From: Streptomyces alanosinicus
GTDB lineage: Bacteria; Actinomycetota; Actinomycetes; Streptomycetales; Streptomycetaceae
Assembly: GCF_014650595.1 (NCBI RefSeq)
Contig: NZ_BMVG01000005.1
Span: 248,001 to 312,000, forward strand
Direction: 5' to 3'
DNA length: 64,000 bases
The position numbers and the translations under genes are program-made. Position 1 is the first letter of the stretch, and each line of letters opens with the position of its first letter. Shown piece after piece: positions 7,400-15,917 of this stretch. Below the pieces are notes generated by a model that saw nothing but the letters and a program-made list of their open reading frames with translations, had not been told where the DNA came from and ran no database searches.

Positions 7400-9580
7400 G
7401 TGTCTTCGGGGGAGCAAGGACCGCAGGAGTACGGCGACACGGACGGGACCGGCCGGCTGCTCGCCGGGCGCTACCGGGTCACCGCACGGCTCGGGCGCGG
7501 CGGCATGGGGGTGGTCTGGCGGGCGGTGGACGAGGTCCTCGGCCGCGAGGTCGCCGTCAAGGAACTGCGGACGTACACGGACGCGGCCGGACCGGAGCTG
7601 TCCGGGCTGCGGCTGCGTATGCAGCGCGAGGCCCGTGCCGCCGCCCGGGTCCGCCACCCCGGGGTCGTCGCCGTGCACGACGTCACCGAGGTCGACGGAC
7701 GCCCGCTGATCGTCATGGAACTGATCGACGGACCCTCCCTCGACGGGATCCTGCGCGAGCGCGGCACCCTCGACCCGTACGAGGCGGCCCGCATCGGCCT
7801 GGCCGTGACCGACGCGCTGGCCGCCGCCCATCGCTCCGGCGTCCTGCACCGCGACGTCAAACCGGGCAACATCCTCCTCGACCGCTCCGGCCGCGTCGTC
7901 CTGACCGACTTCGGCATCGCCACCATGGACGACCCCGCGGACGGCTCGGCCACCCGTCTGACCCGCAGCGGCGAACTCGTCGGTTCCCTGGACTATCTGG
8001 CCCCCGAGCGCGCCCAGGGCGGCGAGCCGGGCGCGCCCGCCGATGTCGGGGCGCTGGGGGCCACGCTGTACGCGGCCGTCGAGGGCACCTCGCCGTTCCG
8101 TCGTACGTCCACCTACTCGACGCTCACCGCCATCGTCTCCGAGCCCCTCCCCGAGCCCCGCCGGGCCGGCCCGCTGGCACCCGTGCTGCGGCGCCTGATG
8201 GACAAGCGCCCGGACTCCCGCCCGGACGCCGAGGAGGCCCGCGAGGCGCTGCGCGAGGTGGAGCGGGCGCGACCCTCGGACACCCCGACGACCACCCTGC
8301 GCCCGACCACACCGGCAACCCCCGCCCCACCGCACCACGACACGCCCTCCGCCCCACCGGACCACGACGCGCCCTCCGCCCCACCGGGATTCGGACCGGC
8401 ACAGCCGGCCACCGCCAACCCGGCCGACCCGCTTGGCCCGACAGCGAGCGGCTCCGTCGACCCGCACGGTTCTGCCGACTTGCATGACGCTGTCGGCTCG
8501 CACGGCTCCGACCGCCTGTACGGCTCCGCCGGCCCGCAGGGTCCCGTCGACTCGCACGGTTCTGTCGGCGCGCACGGCTCCGCCGGGGCGCATGGCCCTG
8601 TCGGCCCGCAGGGCCCCGTCGACTCGCACGGCTCCGCCAGCGCGTACGGCCCCGCCGGCCCGCACGGCCCCGCCAGCCCGTACGGCTCCGCCGGGGCGCA
8701 AGGCCCTGTCGGCTCGCACGGCTCCGCCAGCCCGCAGGGTCCCGTCGACTCGCACGGCCCCGCCGGCCCGCGCGGCTCCGAGGGGCCGTACGGCCCCGTC
8801 GCTTCCCAGGCCGGCGTGCCCATGGGGTCGGTGTCCGCACACCGGGAGGGTGCCGCTCCGCACACCGGTGCGCCCGCCGGGGCGACTCCCGCCGGCGCGT
8901 CCGGCGCGCCCACCAGGCCCATGAGTACGACCTCGGGAGCGCCCCGCCGCAAGGGCCGGGTGCTGCTCGCCGCCGCTGCCGTCGCCGTCGTGCTCGCCGG
9001 GGCAGGTGTCACCGTGGCCCTGCTGCGCGACCAGGGTGCGCCGACGGCGGGTCCCGGGGCGACGGCCTCCCACACTCCGGCGGCGGGCACCCGACGGGCC
9101 GGTACGGAGCGGTCCGCTCAGCCAGGCCATCCGCGCCGGGAGGGCGGAAGGAGTACCGGGCCCACCGGGCAGCCGAGCGGCGCGGGTACTGCCGAGCCGT
9201 CGTCGAGCGCCTCCGCCTCCGTCTCCGCGTCCGCGCCGGCCGAACCCTCCCCCAGCCCGACCCCGACCAGCGGTACGAGCCACACCTCCAGCCCCGCGGC
9301 GTCCTGCCTGTCCATCGGCGGCGGCAAGTACAACTGCGAGGTCTGGCGCACCGCCACGTCGTACACGGCCTCCGGCGCCGCGGCCGGGACCGTGAACGCG
9401 GGCACCAACTACTTCTACTGCCAGGCGAATCTGGGGCGCCGGGAGACCTATGGCCGGTGGACGAACGTCTGGTGGGCGAAGACCGACGACGACAGTGGCA
9501 ACACCGGGGTCTACGTCAGCGATGTCTACCTCAAGGGCGGCACCAACGACGCACCGGTGCCCGGCCTGCCGGTCTGCTGA
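7400..9580 (+). CDS. Membrane serine/threonine protein kinase with hexapeptide-repeat linker
   Basis: Pkn-type receptor kinase of 726 residues. The cytosolic kinase domain (about 15-290) has the Gly loop [15 protein letters not shown], Lys in [18 protein letters not shown] and DFGIA, so it should be active. The usual DVWSLG of subdomain IX reads DVGALG here. A linker rich in Ala, Pro and His leads to 20 hexapeptide repeats (residues 351-470), then one membrane segment (about 520-540, [20 protein letters not shown]). The outer part has a Ser/Pro-rich stalk and an ~85-residue domain with three cysteines ([22 protein letters not shown]) and a C-terminal Cys. That domain may sense an extracellular signal; its ligand is unknown. 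GTG start at 7400. Confidence 0.92.
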   Translation: MSSGEQGPQEYGDTDGTGRLLAGRYRVTARLGRGGMGVVWRAVDEVLGREVAVKELRTYTDAAGPELSGLRLRMQREARAAARVRHPGVVAVHDVTEVDGRPLIVMELIDGPSLDGILRERGTLDPYEAARIGLAVTDALAAAHRSGVLHRDVKPGNILLDRSGRVVLTDFGIATMDDPADGSATRLTRSGELVGSLDYLAPERAQGGEPGAPADVGALGATLYAAVEGTSPFRRTSTYSTLTAIVSEPLPEPRRAGPLAPVLRRLMDKRPDSRPDAEEAREALREVERARPSDTPTTTLRPTTPATPAPPHHDTPSAPPDHDAPSAPPGFGPAQPATANPADPLGPTASGSVDPHGSADLHDAVGSHGSDRLYGSAGPQGPVDSHGSVGAHGSAGAHGPVGPQGPVDSHGSASAYGPAGPHGPASPYGSAGAQGPVGSHGSASPQGPVDSHGPAGPRGSEGPYGPVASQAGVPMGSVSAHREGAAPHTGAPAGATPAGASGAPTRPMSTTSGAPRRKGRVLLAAAAVAVVLAGAGVTVALLRDQGAPTAGPGATASHTPAAGTRRAGTERSAQPGHPRREGGRSTGPTGQPSGAGTAEPSSSASASVSASAPAEPSPSPTPTSGTSHTSSPAASCLSIGGGKYNCEVWRTATSYTASGAAAGTVNAGTNYFYCQANLGRRETYGRWTNVWWAKTDDDSGNTGVYVSDVYLKGGTNDAPVPGLPVC
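8450..8809 (+). repeat. Twenty tandem 18-bp repeats encoding G-[SP]-x-x-x-[HYQ] hexapeptides
   Basis: Inside the kinase gene, 360 bases divide exactly into 20 units of 18 bases. Translated units include [30 protein letters not shown] and GPVASQ. Only the third unit (DAVGSH) lacks the leading Gly. GPVDSH occurs three times and [12 protein letters not shown]-like units recur. The array lies on the cytosolic side, between kinase domain and membrane segment. Unit number is likely to vary between strains by slippage. Confidence 0.9.
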
Positions 9581-9643
9581 GCGGAGCCGCTCTCGAACTC
9601 CACCCGCCCGCGGCGCAGTTGGGCGGGGCGAGGGGCGGCCCGA

Positions 9644-10693
9644 TCAGTCCGCGGGGGGCAGCTCACCCGAGCCGCGGGTGATCAGCCGGGTGGGCAGCTC
9701 GATCCGCTCAGGAGCGACGCGCCCGCTGTCCAGCTGACGGAAGAGGCGCTCGGCGGCCGTACGGCCGAGGGCCGCCGCGTCCTGGGCGACGACCGTGACG
9801 CCCGGCTGCAGCAGATCGGCCAGCTCGATGTCGTCGAAGCCGACGAGGGCGACGTGCCGGGACTGTTCGGCCAGGACCCGGATCACGGTGACCGTCACCC
9901 GGTTGTTGCCCGTGAAGATCGCGGTGACCGGGGCGGGTCCGGAGAGCATCTCCTCCGCCGCCCGGCGCACCCGCTCCGGATTCGTCGCGCCGAGGGACAT
10001 CCAGGCGTCCTCGACCGGTATCCCGGCGTCCTCCATGGCCGCCCGGTAGCCGCGCAGCCGTTCCGCGGCGGTGTGGATCCGGGGCATGTCACCGATGAAC
10101 CCGATCCGGCGGTGGCCGTGCGCGATCAGATGGGCGACGCCGTCCCGGGCCCCGCCGTAGTTGTCCGAGAGGACCACGTCGGCGTCGATCCGCCCGGCCG
10201 GACGGTCCACGAAGACCGTCGCCACGCCCGCCCTGATCTCCGGCTCCAGATAGCGGTGGTCGTCACCGGCCGGGATCACCACCAGGCCGTCCACCCGGCG
10301 CGCGCACAGGGCCAGTGCCAACTCCTGCTCGCGCTCCGGGTCCTCGGCGCTGGAGCCGTTGATCAGCAGGGCGCCATGGGCTCGGGCCACCTCCTCGACG
10401 GCGCGGCTGAGCGGGCCGTAGAAGGGGTCGGCGAGGTCCTCCAGGACCAGCCCGATGCTCGCCGTACGGCCCTTGCGCAGCACCCGGGCGCTGTCGTTGC
10501 GGCGGAAGCCCAGCGCCTCGATCGCCTCCTGCACCCGGCGCTCGGTGTCCGGCGTGACGCCGGGCTCGCCGTTGACCACCCGTGAGACCGTCTTCAGTCC
10601 GACACCGGCCCGTGCCGCGACGTCCTTCATCGTCGGGCGGTTGCCGTAACGGTTGCCGGGAAGGCTGTCTGCGCGGCGGGTGGTGTCGGGCAC
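9644..10693 (-). CDS. LacI-family transcriptional regulator
   Basis: A 349-residue sugar-responsive repressor. The helix-turn-helix is in RPTMKDVAARAGVGLKTVSRVVNGEPGVTPDTERRVQEAIEALGF, including the hinge region with the family's conserved pattern. The periplasmic-binding-protein-like effector domain follows (SIGLVLEDLADPFYGPLSRAVEEVA ... VALVGFDDIELADLLQPGVTVV). I chose GTG 10693, with AGGAC nearby; earlier in-frame starts add about 79 residues of Arg/Pro-rich shadow. The gene is divergent from the ROK kinase, and a LacI-type operator lies at 10836-10850 between them. It probably represses itself, the kinase and perhaps the alpha-galactosidase when its sugar is absent. Confidence 0.93.
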   Translation of the reverse strand: MPDTTRRADSLPGNRYGNRPTMKDVAARAGVGLKTVSRVVNGEPGVTPDTERRVQEAIEALGFRRNDSARVLRKGRTASIGLVLEDLADPFYGPLSRAVEEVARAHGALLINGSSAEDPEREQELALALCARRVDGLVVIPAGDDHRYLEPEIRAGVATVFVDRPAGRIDADVVLSDNYGGARDGVAHLIAHGHRRIGFIGDMPRIHTAAERLRGYRAAMEDAGIPVEDAWMSLGATNPERVRRAAEEMLSGPAPVTAIFTGNNRVTVTVIRVLAEQSRHVALVGFDDIELADLLQPGVTVVAQDAAALGRTAAERLFRQLDSGRVAPERIELPTRLITRGSGELPPAD

Positions 10694-10835
10694 GATGCGG
10701 CGTCCTGTCCTGTCGTCCGTATGGTCCGCGGAACCGGTGCGTCCGGGCCGGCGCGTGGGTGCGCATGAAGTGATGCGTCCGGGGTGGTGCGCCGGTCCGG
10801 GGATTGTATGAGGATGTGGCGTCGAGCATAGAGCC

Positions 10836-10850
10836 TGGACAACGTTGTCA
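10836..10850. promoter_or_regulatory. LacI-type operator between lacI-like and ROK kinase genes
   Basis: TGGACAACGTTGTCA is a near-perfect 15-bp palindrome centred on the AACGTT core that LacI/GalR proteins recognise. It lies 143 bases upstream of the LacI-family start and 106 bases upstream of the kinase start, so one site could control both divergent promoters. Confidence 0.7.
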
Positions 10851-10955
10851 GATGCGCGAGACACTGTCCACCGTTTTCTGCCGGCCTGCGCCCCCACCGC
10901 TTGACCGGCCTGCTTCTCTTTGGTTCTCAAGCTTCAACGGGGAGATCTGACTCTG

Positions 10956-11906
10956 ATGCACACCGACCTCGTGGCGGCCCTGGACATCGGCGGCACCAAG
11001 ATCGCCGGCGCGCTGGTGGACGACGACGGACGGATCCTGACGCGGGCCCAGCGCGGCACCCCCGCCCAGCGGGACGGCGAAACGGTCATGCGAGCCGTCG
11101 AGGACGTGCTGGCCGACCTCGCCGGATCGCCGCTGTGGGGACGCGCCGGCGCCATCGGCATCGGCAGCGCCGGTCCGGTGGACGCCTCGGCGGGCACCGT
11201 CAGTCCGGTGAACGTGCCGGGCTGGCGCGACTACCCGCTGGTCGGCCGGGTGCGCTCGGCCACCGGCGGCCTCCCGGTCGAGCTGATCGGCGACGGCGTC
11301 GCGATCACGGCCGCCGAGCACTGGCAGGGCGCCGCCAGAGGCCATGACAACGCGCTGTGCATGGTGGTGTCGACGGGTGTGGGCGGCGGCCTGGTCCTGA
11401 ACGGACGGCTGCACCCCGGCCCGACCGGCAACGCCGGGCACATCGGGCACATCAGCGTCGACCTCGACGGCGACCCGTGCCCATGCGGTTCGCGCGGCTG
11501 CGTGGAGCGCATCGCCAGCGGGCCGAACATCGCCCGGCGCGCCATGGAGCAGGGCTGGCGGCCCGGCCCCGACGGCGACACCTCGGCCGCCGCGGTGGCC
11601 GCCGCCGCCCGCGAGGGCGACCCGGTCGCAGTGGCCTCCTTCGAGCGGGCGGCGCAGGCGCTGGCCGCCGGCATCGCGGCCACCGCGACCCTGGTGGAGA
11701 TCGACATCGCGGTCATCGGCGGGGGCGTCGGCAAGGCCGGCGACATCCTCCTCACCCCGCTGCGCAAGGCACTCACCGACTACGCGACCCTGTCCTTCGT
11801 CCAGCGGCTGACGGTCGTGCCCGCGCAGATGGGCACGGACGCGGGGCTGGTCGGCGCGGCGGCCGCCGCGCTGGCCCGGCGGCCGGACGCGACGGCGGGG
11901 GTCTGA
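10956..11906 (+). CDS. ROK-family sugar kinase (glucokinase-like)
   Basis: A 316-residue cytosolic ROK protein without an N-terminal DNA-binding domain, hence a kinase that phosphorylates a hexose with ATP. It opens with the phosphate-binding LDIGGTKIAGALVDDDG, has the sugar-binding DGVAITAAEHWQGAA and VSTGVGGGLVLNG, the E-x-G-H zinc-site block GNAGHIGHISVD, and the zinc cluster CPCGSRGCVERIASG. The ATG at 10956 follows GGGGAG. The substrate could be glucose or a related sugar; the neighbours (LacI regulator, GH27 alpha-galactosidase) suggest it handles sugars released from alpha-galactosides. It is convergent with the alpha-galactosidase gene. Confidence 0.9.
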   Translation: MHTDLVAALDIGGTKIAGALVDDDGRILTRAQRGTPAQRDGETVMRAVEDVLADLAGSPLWGRAGAIGIGSAGPVDASAGTVSPVNVPGWRDYPLVGRVRSATGGLPVELIGDGVAITAAEHWQGAARGHDNALCMVVSTGVGGGLVLNGRLHPGPTGNAGHIGHISVDLDGDPCPCGSRGCVERIASGPNIARRAMEQGWRPGPDGDTSAAAVAAAAREGDPVAVASFERAAQALAAGIAATATLVEIDIAVIGGGVGKAGDILLTPLRKALTDYATLSFVQRLTVVPAQMGTDAGLVGAAAAALARRPDATAGV

Positions 11907-11953
11907 GCGGCGCGGCGGACGGGCGCGACGACCGCGACCGCCCAGGTGCGCGG

Positions 11954-13981
11954 TCAGCAGCTCACGCGCGCGTCCGCCCAGTCCGCATGGTCGGAATCGT
12001 TGCCGTCTCCCGCGTCGGTGACGACAAGACGGATGACCTGGGCGCCGCTGACGTCGGCGGACACCGGCCGGGCCGGCATCGCGTTGGTCAGGACCCCCGT
12101 CGACGCGACCTTCGTGCCGTCCGCCCAGATCTCGAAGGTGACGCTGCCCTTCGTGCCCTTCTCGTCGTCGACCCCGACGTCGGCGGTGACCGTCCGGCAG
12201 GCCTTGCCGGTGTAGAAGGAGACGTCGCTCGGCGCGTGGACGCCGAGGCCCTTGGCGTACACCGTGCCGCCGATGGTGATCGGGTGGCCGTCGCCCGGGT
12301 CGCTCTCCCCGTTGCTGGTGTCACGCTCCACGGGACCCCAGCCGCTGGTCGCCGACAGCCGGTCCAGGTCGCTGAGATACGACGTCCCGGAGGGCGGCCG
12401 TACCACGACGGACGCGGTCAGCGGGAGCGTGCCGGTGACGCGCTGCCCGGACGGTGAGCGGTACCGGGCCTGGAGCGTGAGGCCGTAGGAGCCGGTGGGT
12501 GCGCCGGCCGGCGCGGTGACGCGCCAACCGGTACGCAGGACCTGGCCCGTGGCGAGGGCGGTCGCCGAGGTCGACGATATGGGCCGTACGGTCCACCCCG
12601 CGGGGCCGGCGAGGGACACCGAGACCCGGCGGGCGGGGGTGCGGCCGAGGTCGGTGACCGTGCTGGTCAGCGTGGCCGGGGTCGCGGCCTCCAGCAGCGG
12701 GCTGCCGTCCAGGCCGAGTTCGGCGGCGGGCGGGTTGGCCGCCCAGCGGGGGTCGGCCGAGACCCGCAGGAGGACCGTGGCGTGGGCGGGAACGGTGGCC
12801 GCGACGGTCCCGGCGGTGTTGTAGCTGCTGTGCTGCCACAGGTCGCGCAGGGTGTAGGCGGGGGCGTCGGGGAGTCCGACGGCGGCCGCGGTGGTGGCGA
12901 TCCGCTGGGCGGTACCGGACTCGTTGAACAGCGCGACGGCCCGGCTGCCGTCCTTCATCTCCTTGGCGATCACCCAGCGGCCGCCCGCGGAGGAGACGAC
13001 CGCGCCCTGCTTGCCCAGCGGGTCCTGGTCGACGGCGACGACCTCCTTGTTGTCCAGGATGTCGAAGGTCGTCTGGGAGGCCTTGCGCAGGTCGGTGCCG
13101 ATGAGCAGCGGGGCCGCCATGACCGACCAGAGGGAGAAGTGGGAGCGGTACTCGGTGTCCGTCATGCCGCCGTTGCCGACCTCCAGCATGTCGGGGTCGT
13201 TCCAGTGGCCGGGTCCGGCGTACGGAGCGAGCGGGAGGTTCTGCTTGAGGATCGACAGCATCGAGCCCCAGTCGTCGCTGATGTCACCGGTGGTGCGCCA
13301 CAGGTGGCCGACGTCGGTAGCCCACTCCCAGGGCTTGTTCTCGCCCCATTCGCAGATGCTGTACACGATGGGCCGCCCGGTCGCCCTGAGCGCGTCACGC
13401 ATGGTCGTGTAGCGCTGCTTGGCGTCGACGCCCTGGTTATTGCAGTTGTCGTACTTCAGGTAGTCCACACCCCAGTCGGCGAACTGCCGGGCGTCGCTGT
13501 ACTCGTGGCCGAGCGCGCCCGGGAATCCCGCGCTGTTGCAGGTCTTGGTTCCGGCGCTGGTGTAGATGCCGAGTTTGAGTCCCTTGGAGTGGACGTAGTC
13601 GGCGACGGCCTTGATGCCGTTCGGGAAGCGGGCCGGGTCGGGCACCAGCTTGCCGTCGGCGTCGCGCTGCGGCAGCGCCCAGCAGTCGTCCAGATTGACG
13701 TAGCGGTAGCCGGCGTTTTTCAGGCCCTTCGCCACGAAGAGGTCGGCGATGCCCTTGACCATCGTCTCGTTGAACTCGGACCGGCAGTGCGTGGAATTCC
13801 AGTTGTTGAACCCCATCGGCGGGGTGAGGGCGAGACCGTCGCCCAGGGCGGGGGCGCTGGCGGCGGGGGCCTGGGCGGGGGCCGCCTGCGCGGGGACGGC
13901 GAGGGCCGCCGCGCACAGCAGTGCCGCCGTGAGCGTGCCGAGCACTCTTCGGCGGGGTGTGCGGGTGTGAGGGTGACGCAT
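11954..13981 (-). CDS. Secreted alpha-galactosidase, GH27 with NEW3 and NPCBM domains
   Basis: A 675-residue exported glycosidase that removes terminal alpha-D-galactose from oligo- and polysaccharides such as melibiose, raffinose or galactomannan. A signal peptide with TPRRRVLGTLTAALLCAAALAVPAQA begins the protein. The GH27 barrel follows: TPPMGFNNWNSTHC, GYRYVNLDDCWA, the nucleophile Asp in YLKYDNCNN and the acid/base Asp in GHWNDPDMLEVG. After the beta-sandwich comes a NEW3-type domain (about 430-520) and a C-terminal NPCBM carbohydrate-binding module (GVHAPSDVSFYTG ... FEIWADGTKV ... DHADWADARVSC). GGAGGAA upstream fixes ATG 13981. Regulation by the nearby LacI protein is plausible, but I see no copy of its operator just upstream. 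Confidence 0.95.
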   Translation of the reverse strand: MRHPHTRTPRRRVLGTLTAALLCAAALAVPAQAAPAQAPAASAPALGDGLALTPPMGFNNWNSTHCRSEFNETMVKGIADLFVAKGLKNAGYRYVNLDDCWALPQRDADGKLVPDPARFPNGIKAVADYVHSKGLKLGIYTSAGTKTCNSAGFPGALGHEYSDARQFADWGVDYLKYDNCNNQGVDAKQRYTTMRDALRATGRPIVYSICEWGENKPWEWATDVGHLWRTTGDISDDWGSMLSILKQNLPLAPYAGPGHWNDPDMLEVGNGGMTDTEYRSHFSLWSVMAAPLLIGTDLRKASQTTFDILDNKEVVAVDQDPLGKQGAVVSSAGGRWVIAKEMKDGSRAVALFNESGTAQRIATTAAAVGLPDAPAYTLRDLWQHSSYNTAGTVAATVPAHATVLLRVSADPRWAANPPAAELGLDGSPLLEAATPATLTSTVTDLGRTPARRVSVSLAGPAGWTVRPISSTSATALATGQVLRTGWRVTAPAGAPTGSYGLTLQARYRSPSGQRVTGTLPLTASVVVRPPSGTSYLSDLDRLSATSGWGPVERDTSNGESDPGDGHPITIGGTVYAKGLGVHAPSDVSFYTGKACRTVTADVGVDDEKGTKGSVTFEIWADGTKVASTGVLTNAMPARPVSADVSGAQVIRLVVTDAGDGNDSDHADWADARVSC

Positions 13982-14197
13982 CGTTGACGTTCCTCCGACT
14001 CGCGAACGGTGGATGACGGTATGGCGCCGCCTGGGCGTCATCTGTGTATCGACTGTGCGCGTTTACGGTAGGACGTGTCGGACTGTGTTGGAAGACATGT
14101 GCCCCGGTTGTTCGAAACCCCGTCAGAAGCCGGGACCGCAGGGACGTTTCGCCCCCATGGGTGTGATCCGGCGTTCGGATGTGTTGGCTTCCGGGGG

Positions 14198-14998
14198 TCA
14201 TGCCTCGTCGTCGACGCGGCCCCAGCCGGGCAGTGGGGGCTGGGGCCAGGCGGGCGGGCGGGGCAGCAGATGCGCCGGGCGGTCGCTCGTCAGCGTGTCG
14301 GCCGCGACGCGTCCGCCGAGCCAGCCGAGCACCTGATGTCCGGCCCCGGCGACGGAGGGACCCTCGGCCGCCGGCGACCAGCTCCGGCCGAGGTCCACGG
14401 CCCGGACCGAGGCGAGCGGAAAGCCCTGGGCGCGCAGCGTGGCGAGGGTGTCCTCCAGCGCCCAGGAGACATACGCGTCCGGCCACTGCTCGGTGCCGTG
14501 GCCCAGTCCCAGGTCGAGGTGGTGGGTCTCCAGCTCCCGCAGGCACCGCAGCAGCAGGTACCGGGCCGGGTGGAGCCAGCCGGCCAGCGCCGGGACCAGG
14601 CGGTCCCAGACGGGGGCGGGTGTGGCCTGTGCCAGTCCCGCGAACCGGTCGAGGCTCCCCTGCAGCCGGGCCGTGAGCCGGGCCGTGGACAGCGCCGCGT
14701 CCCGCTCGACCGCCGCGGAGAGCGCCGCCGCGTCCGCGCGCGGGGCCGGCTCCTGGCCGGTGTGCGCGAGCCGCAGCAGCCACACATACGCGTCCACGCT
14801 GTGGGCGACATGGGCGAGCACATGGCCGCGCGTCCACCCGGGCAGCAGTGCGGGGGCCTGCAGTGCGGCGTCCGACAGGGCCGCCGCGGTCTGCACCAGC
14901 CGCTCGCCCGAGCGCACGACGTCCACGACGCGGTCGCCCGCGCTGCCGCCGTCCGTGCTGCCGTCGGCTGCGGCGCCGAAGGGCGTGGGCCCGCTCAG
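14198..14998 (-). CDS. Maleylpyruvate-isomerase-family, mycothiol-dependent enzyme
   Basis: A DinB-like four-helix protein of the actinobacterial mycothiol-dependent maleylpyruvate isomerase family; it probably uses mycothiol and a metal to modify or isomerise a small molecule. The family signature ALLPGWTRGHVLAHVAHSVDA is present with the metal-ligand His residues, and the C-terminal ELETHHLDLGLG adds another. The start is unclear. The frame runs back to a CTG at 14998 that overlaps the stop of the upstream gene (CTGA), but no ATG, GTG or TTG is available there; GTGs at 14926 or 14917 would cut just before the first helix. The gene follows the 117-residue protein directly, so the two are probably co-translated. 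Confidence 0.8.
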   Translation of the reverse strand: MSGPTPFGAAADGSTDGGSAGDRVVDVVRSGERLVQTAAALSDAALQAPALLPGWTRGHVLAHVAHSVDAYVWLLRLAHTGQEPAPRADAAALSAAVERDAALSTARLTARLQGSLDRFAGLAQATPAPVWDRLVPALAGWLHPARYLLLRCLRELETHHLDLGLGHGTEQWPDAYVSWALEDTLATLRAQGFPLASVRAVDLGRSWSPAAEGPSVAGAGHQVLGWLGGRVAADTLTSDRPAHLLPRPPAWPQPPLPGWGRVDDEA

Positions 14999-15348
14999 CG
15001 GAACTCCCGTACGACCTCGATGCGGCCGACGATATGGGCGTTGAACTCGTCCAACTCCTCGGCCGGCACCCACAGTTCCAGGATCGTCTCGCCGCCGGCC
15101 TGCCGGACCGGATACCGCCCGACGAACTCCGTGTCGACCTCGAAGCGGGTCACGAAACCGGCGCCGTCGTAGCGGACGTTCCAGTCCCGGGCGATCCGGA
15201 TCGCGTAGTCCTCGTTGAGAACCGGGTAGAAGATCGGCTGCTCCGGGAGCCGCGGCGGCCAGGCCCGCCAGTCGAGCGCGCGGACCAGCTCCAGTTCCTC
15301 GGGGCCGGTGGGGCGCCAGAGGGTCGTGGTCGGGGCGAGGCTGGTCAT
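14995..15348 (-). CDS. Conserved 117-residue actinobacterial protein
   Basis: I recognise this as a small conserved Streptomyces protein, sometimes labelled 'ADP-ribosylation/crystallin J1' in annotations, but the sequence itself gives no catalytic motif and I do not assign a function. It opens MTSLAPTTTLWRPTGPEELELV and contains the ordered blocks RAWPPRLPEQPIFYPVLNE, YAIRIARDWNV, VTRFEVDTEFVGRYPV and ELWVPAEELDEFNAHIVGRI. The mix of Trp/Pro-rich and acidic segments suggests a compact soluble cytosolic fold. It overlaps the start of the mycothiol-dependent enzyme by four bases (CTGA), so the two proteins are likely made together. Confidence 0.8.
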   Translation of the reverse strand: MTSLAPTTTLWRPTGPEELELVRALDWRAWPPRLPEQPIFYPVLNEDYAIRIARDWNVRYDGAGFVTRFEVDTEFVGRYPVRQAGGETILELWVPAEELDEFNAHIVGRIEVVREFR

Positions 15349-15543
15349 GACGGCGCGTTTCTGCTCGGGCCCGCCGCGGGAGCGGGCAGGGCGGGATGCC
15401 GGACGATACCGGCCCGGCACAGGCGCGTGCCAACGAATTTCGGCACACCCGGCGCGCTCACGGTGCCGCGAACCGCCGGGTCCGAGGTCGTCCGCTCGCC
15501 GGTATCCGCGTGACCCCTGGCCGGATCCGCAGTTGTTCAGCCC

Positions 15544-15774
15544 ATGAAGAAGCGCAGCATGCTCGCCATCGCCTCCCTGGCCACCGGATTCGTGGTGGCC
15601 GCCGTCACCCCTTCCCACGCGGCTTCCCACGCGGCGGACAAGGGCCACAGCAGCCCCGACAACGGGGTGACCGTGGACGGCCTCAACGTCACGGACACGC
15701 TCGACTCGGCCGGCGGCCACCCGGTCTCGCTGGACAGTTTCGGTATCGACGACGGCAGTCGCGGGCCGGCGTAG
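15544..15774 (+). CDS. Small secreted hypothetical protein
   Basis: A 76-residue protein with a clear Sec signal peptide (MKKRSMLAIASLATGFVVAAV, then TPSHAASHA with Ala-x-Ala cleavage sites). The mature part is about 48 residues, hydrophilic, rich in Asp, Ser, Gly and His (KGHSSPDNGVTVDGLNVTDT), with no cysteine and no recognised motif. Similar tiny exported proteins are common in Streptomyces; function unknown. It is a single gene followed by a strong hairpin terminator at 15795-15830. Confidence 0.65.
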   Translation: MKKRSMLAIASLATGFVVAAVTPSHAASHAADKGHSSPDNGVTVDGLNVTDTLDSAGGHPVSLDSFGIDDGSRGPA

Positions 15775-15794
15775 ATCCCACGGCGCGAGGCGCA

Positions 15795-15830
15795 GGTGCC
15801 GGTGTCCCCGTCGCGGGGGCCACCGGCACC
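15795..15830 (+). terminator. Hairpin terminator after the small secreted protein gene
   Basis: GGTGCCGGTG (15795-15804) pairs with CACCGGCACC (15821-15830), and an inner CCCC/GGGG extends the stem. It lies 20 bases after the stop of the small secreted protein gene and ahead of the kinase-NUDIX gene. Confidence 0.75.
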
Positions 15831-15917
15831 GCTGTTGCGGCGCCCTCACCGGGACGGGGTTTCCGTGGCAGGGTGGAGCGGGCAAGCCTCAGGGGGCCAA
15901 CAGAAGAGGGGGAGTCC

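Noticed and set aside
7295..9283. A long minus-strand frame with a repeated GGAVRA/DGTLRA pattern opposite the kinase gene
   Set aside because: The periodicity is the reverse complement of the 18-bp coding repeats of the kinase; not an independent gene.
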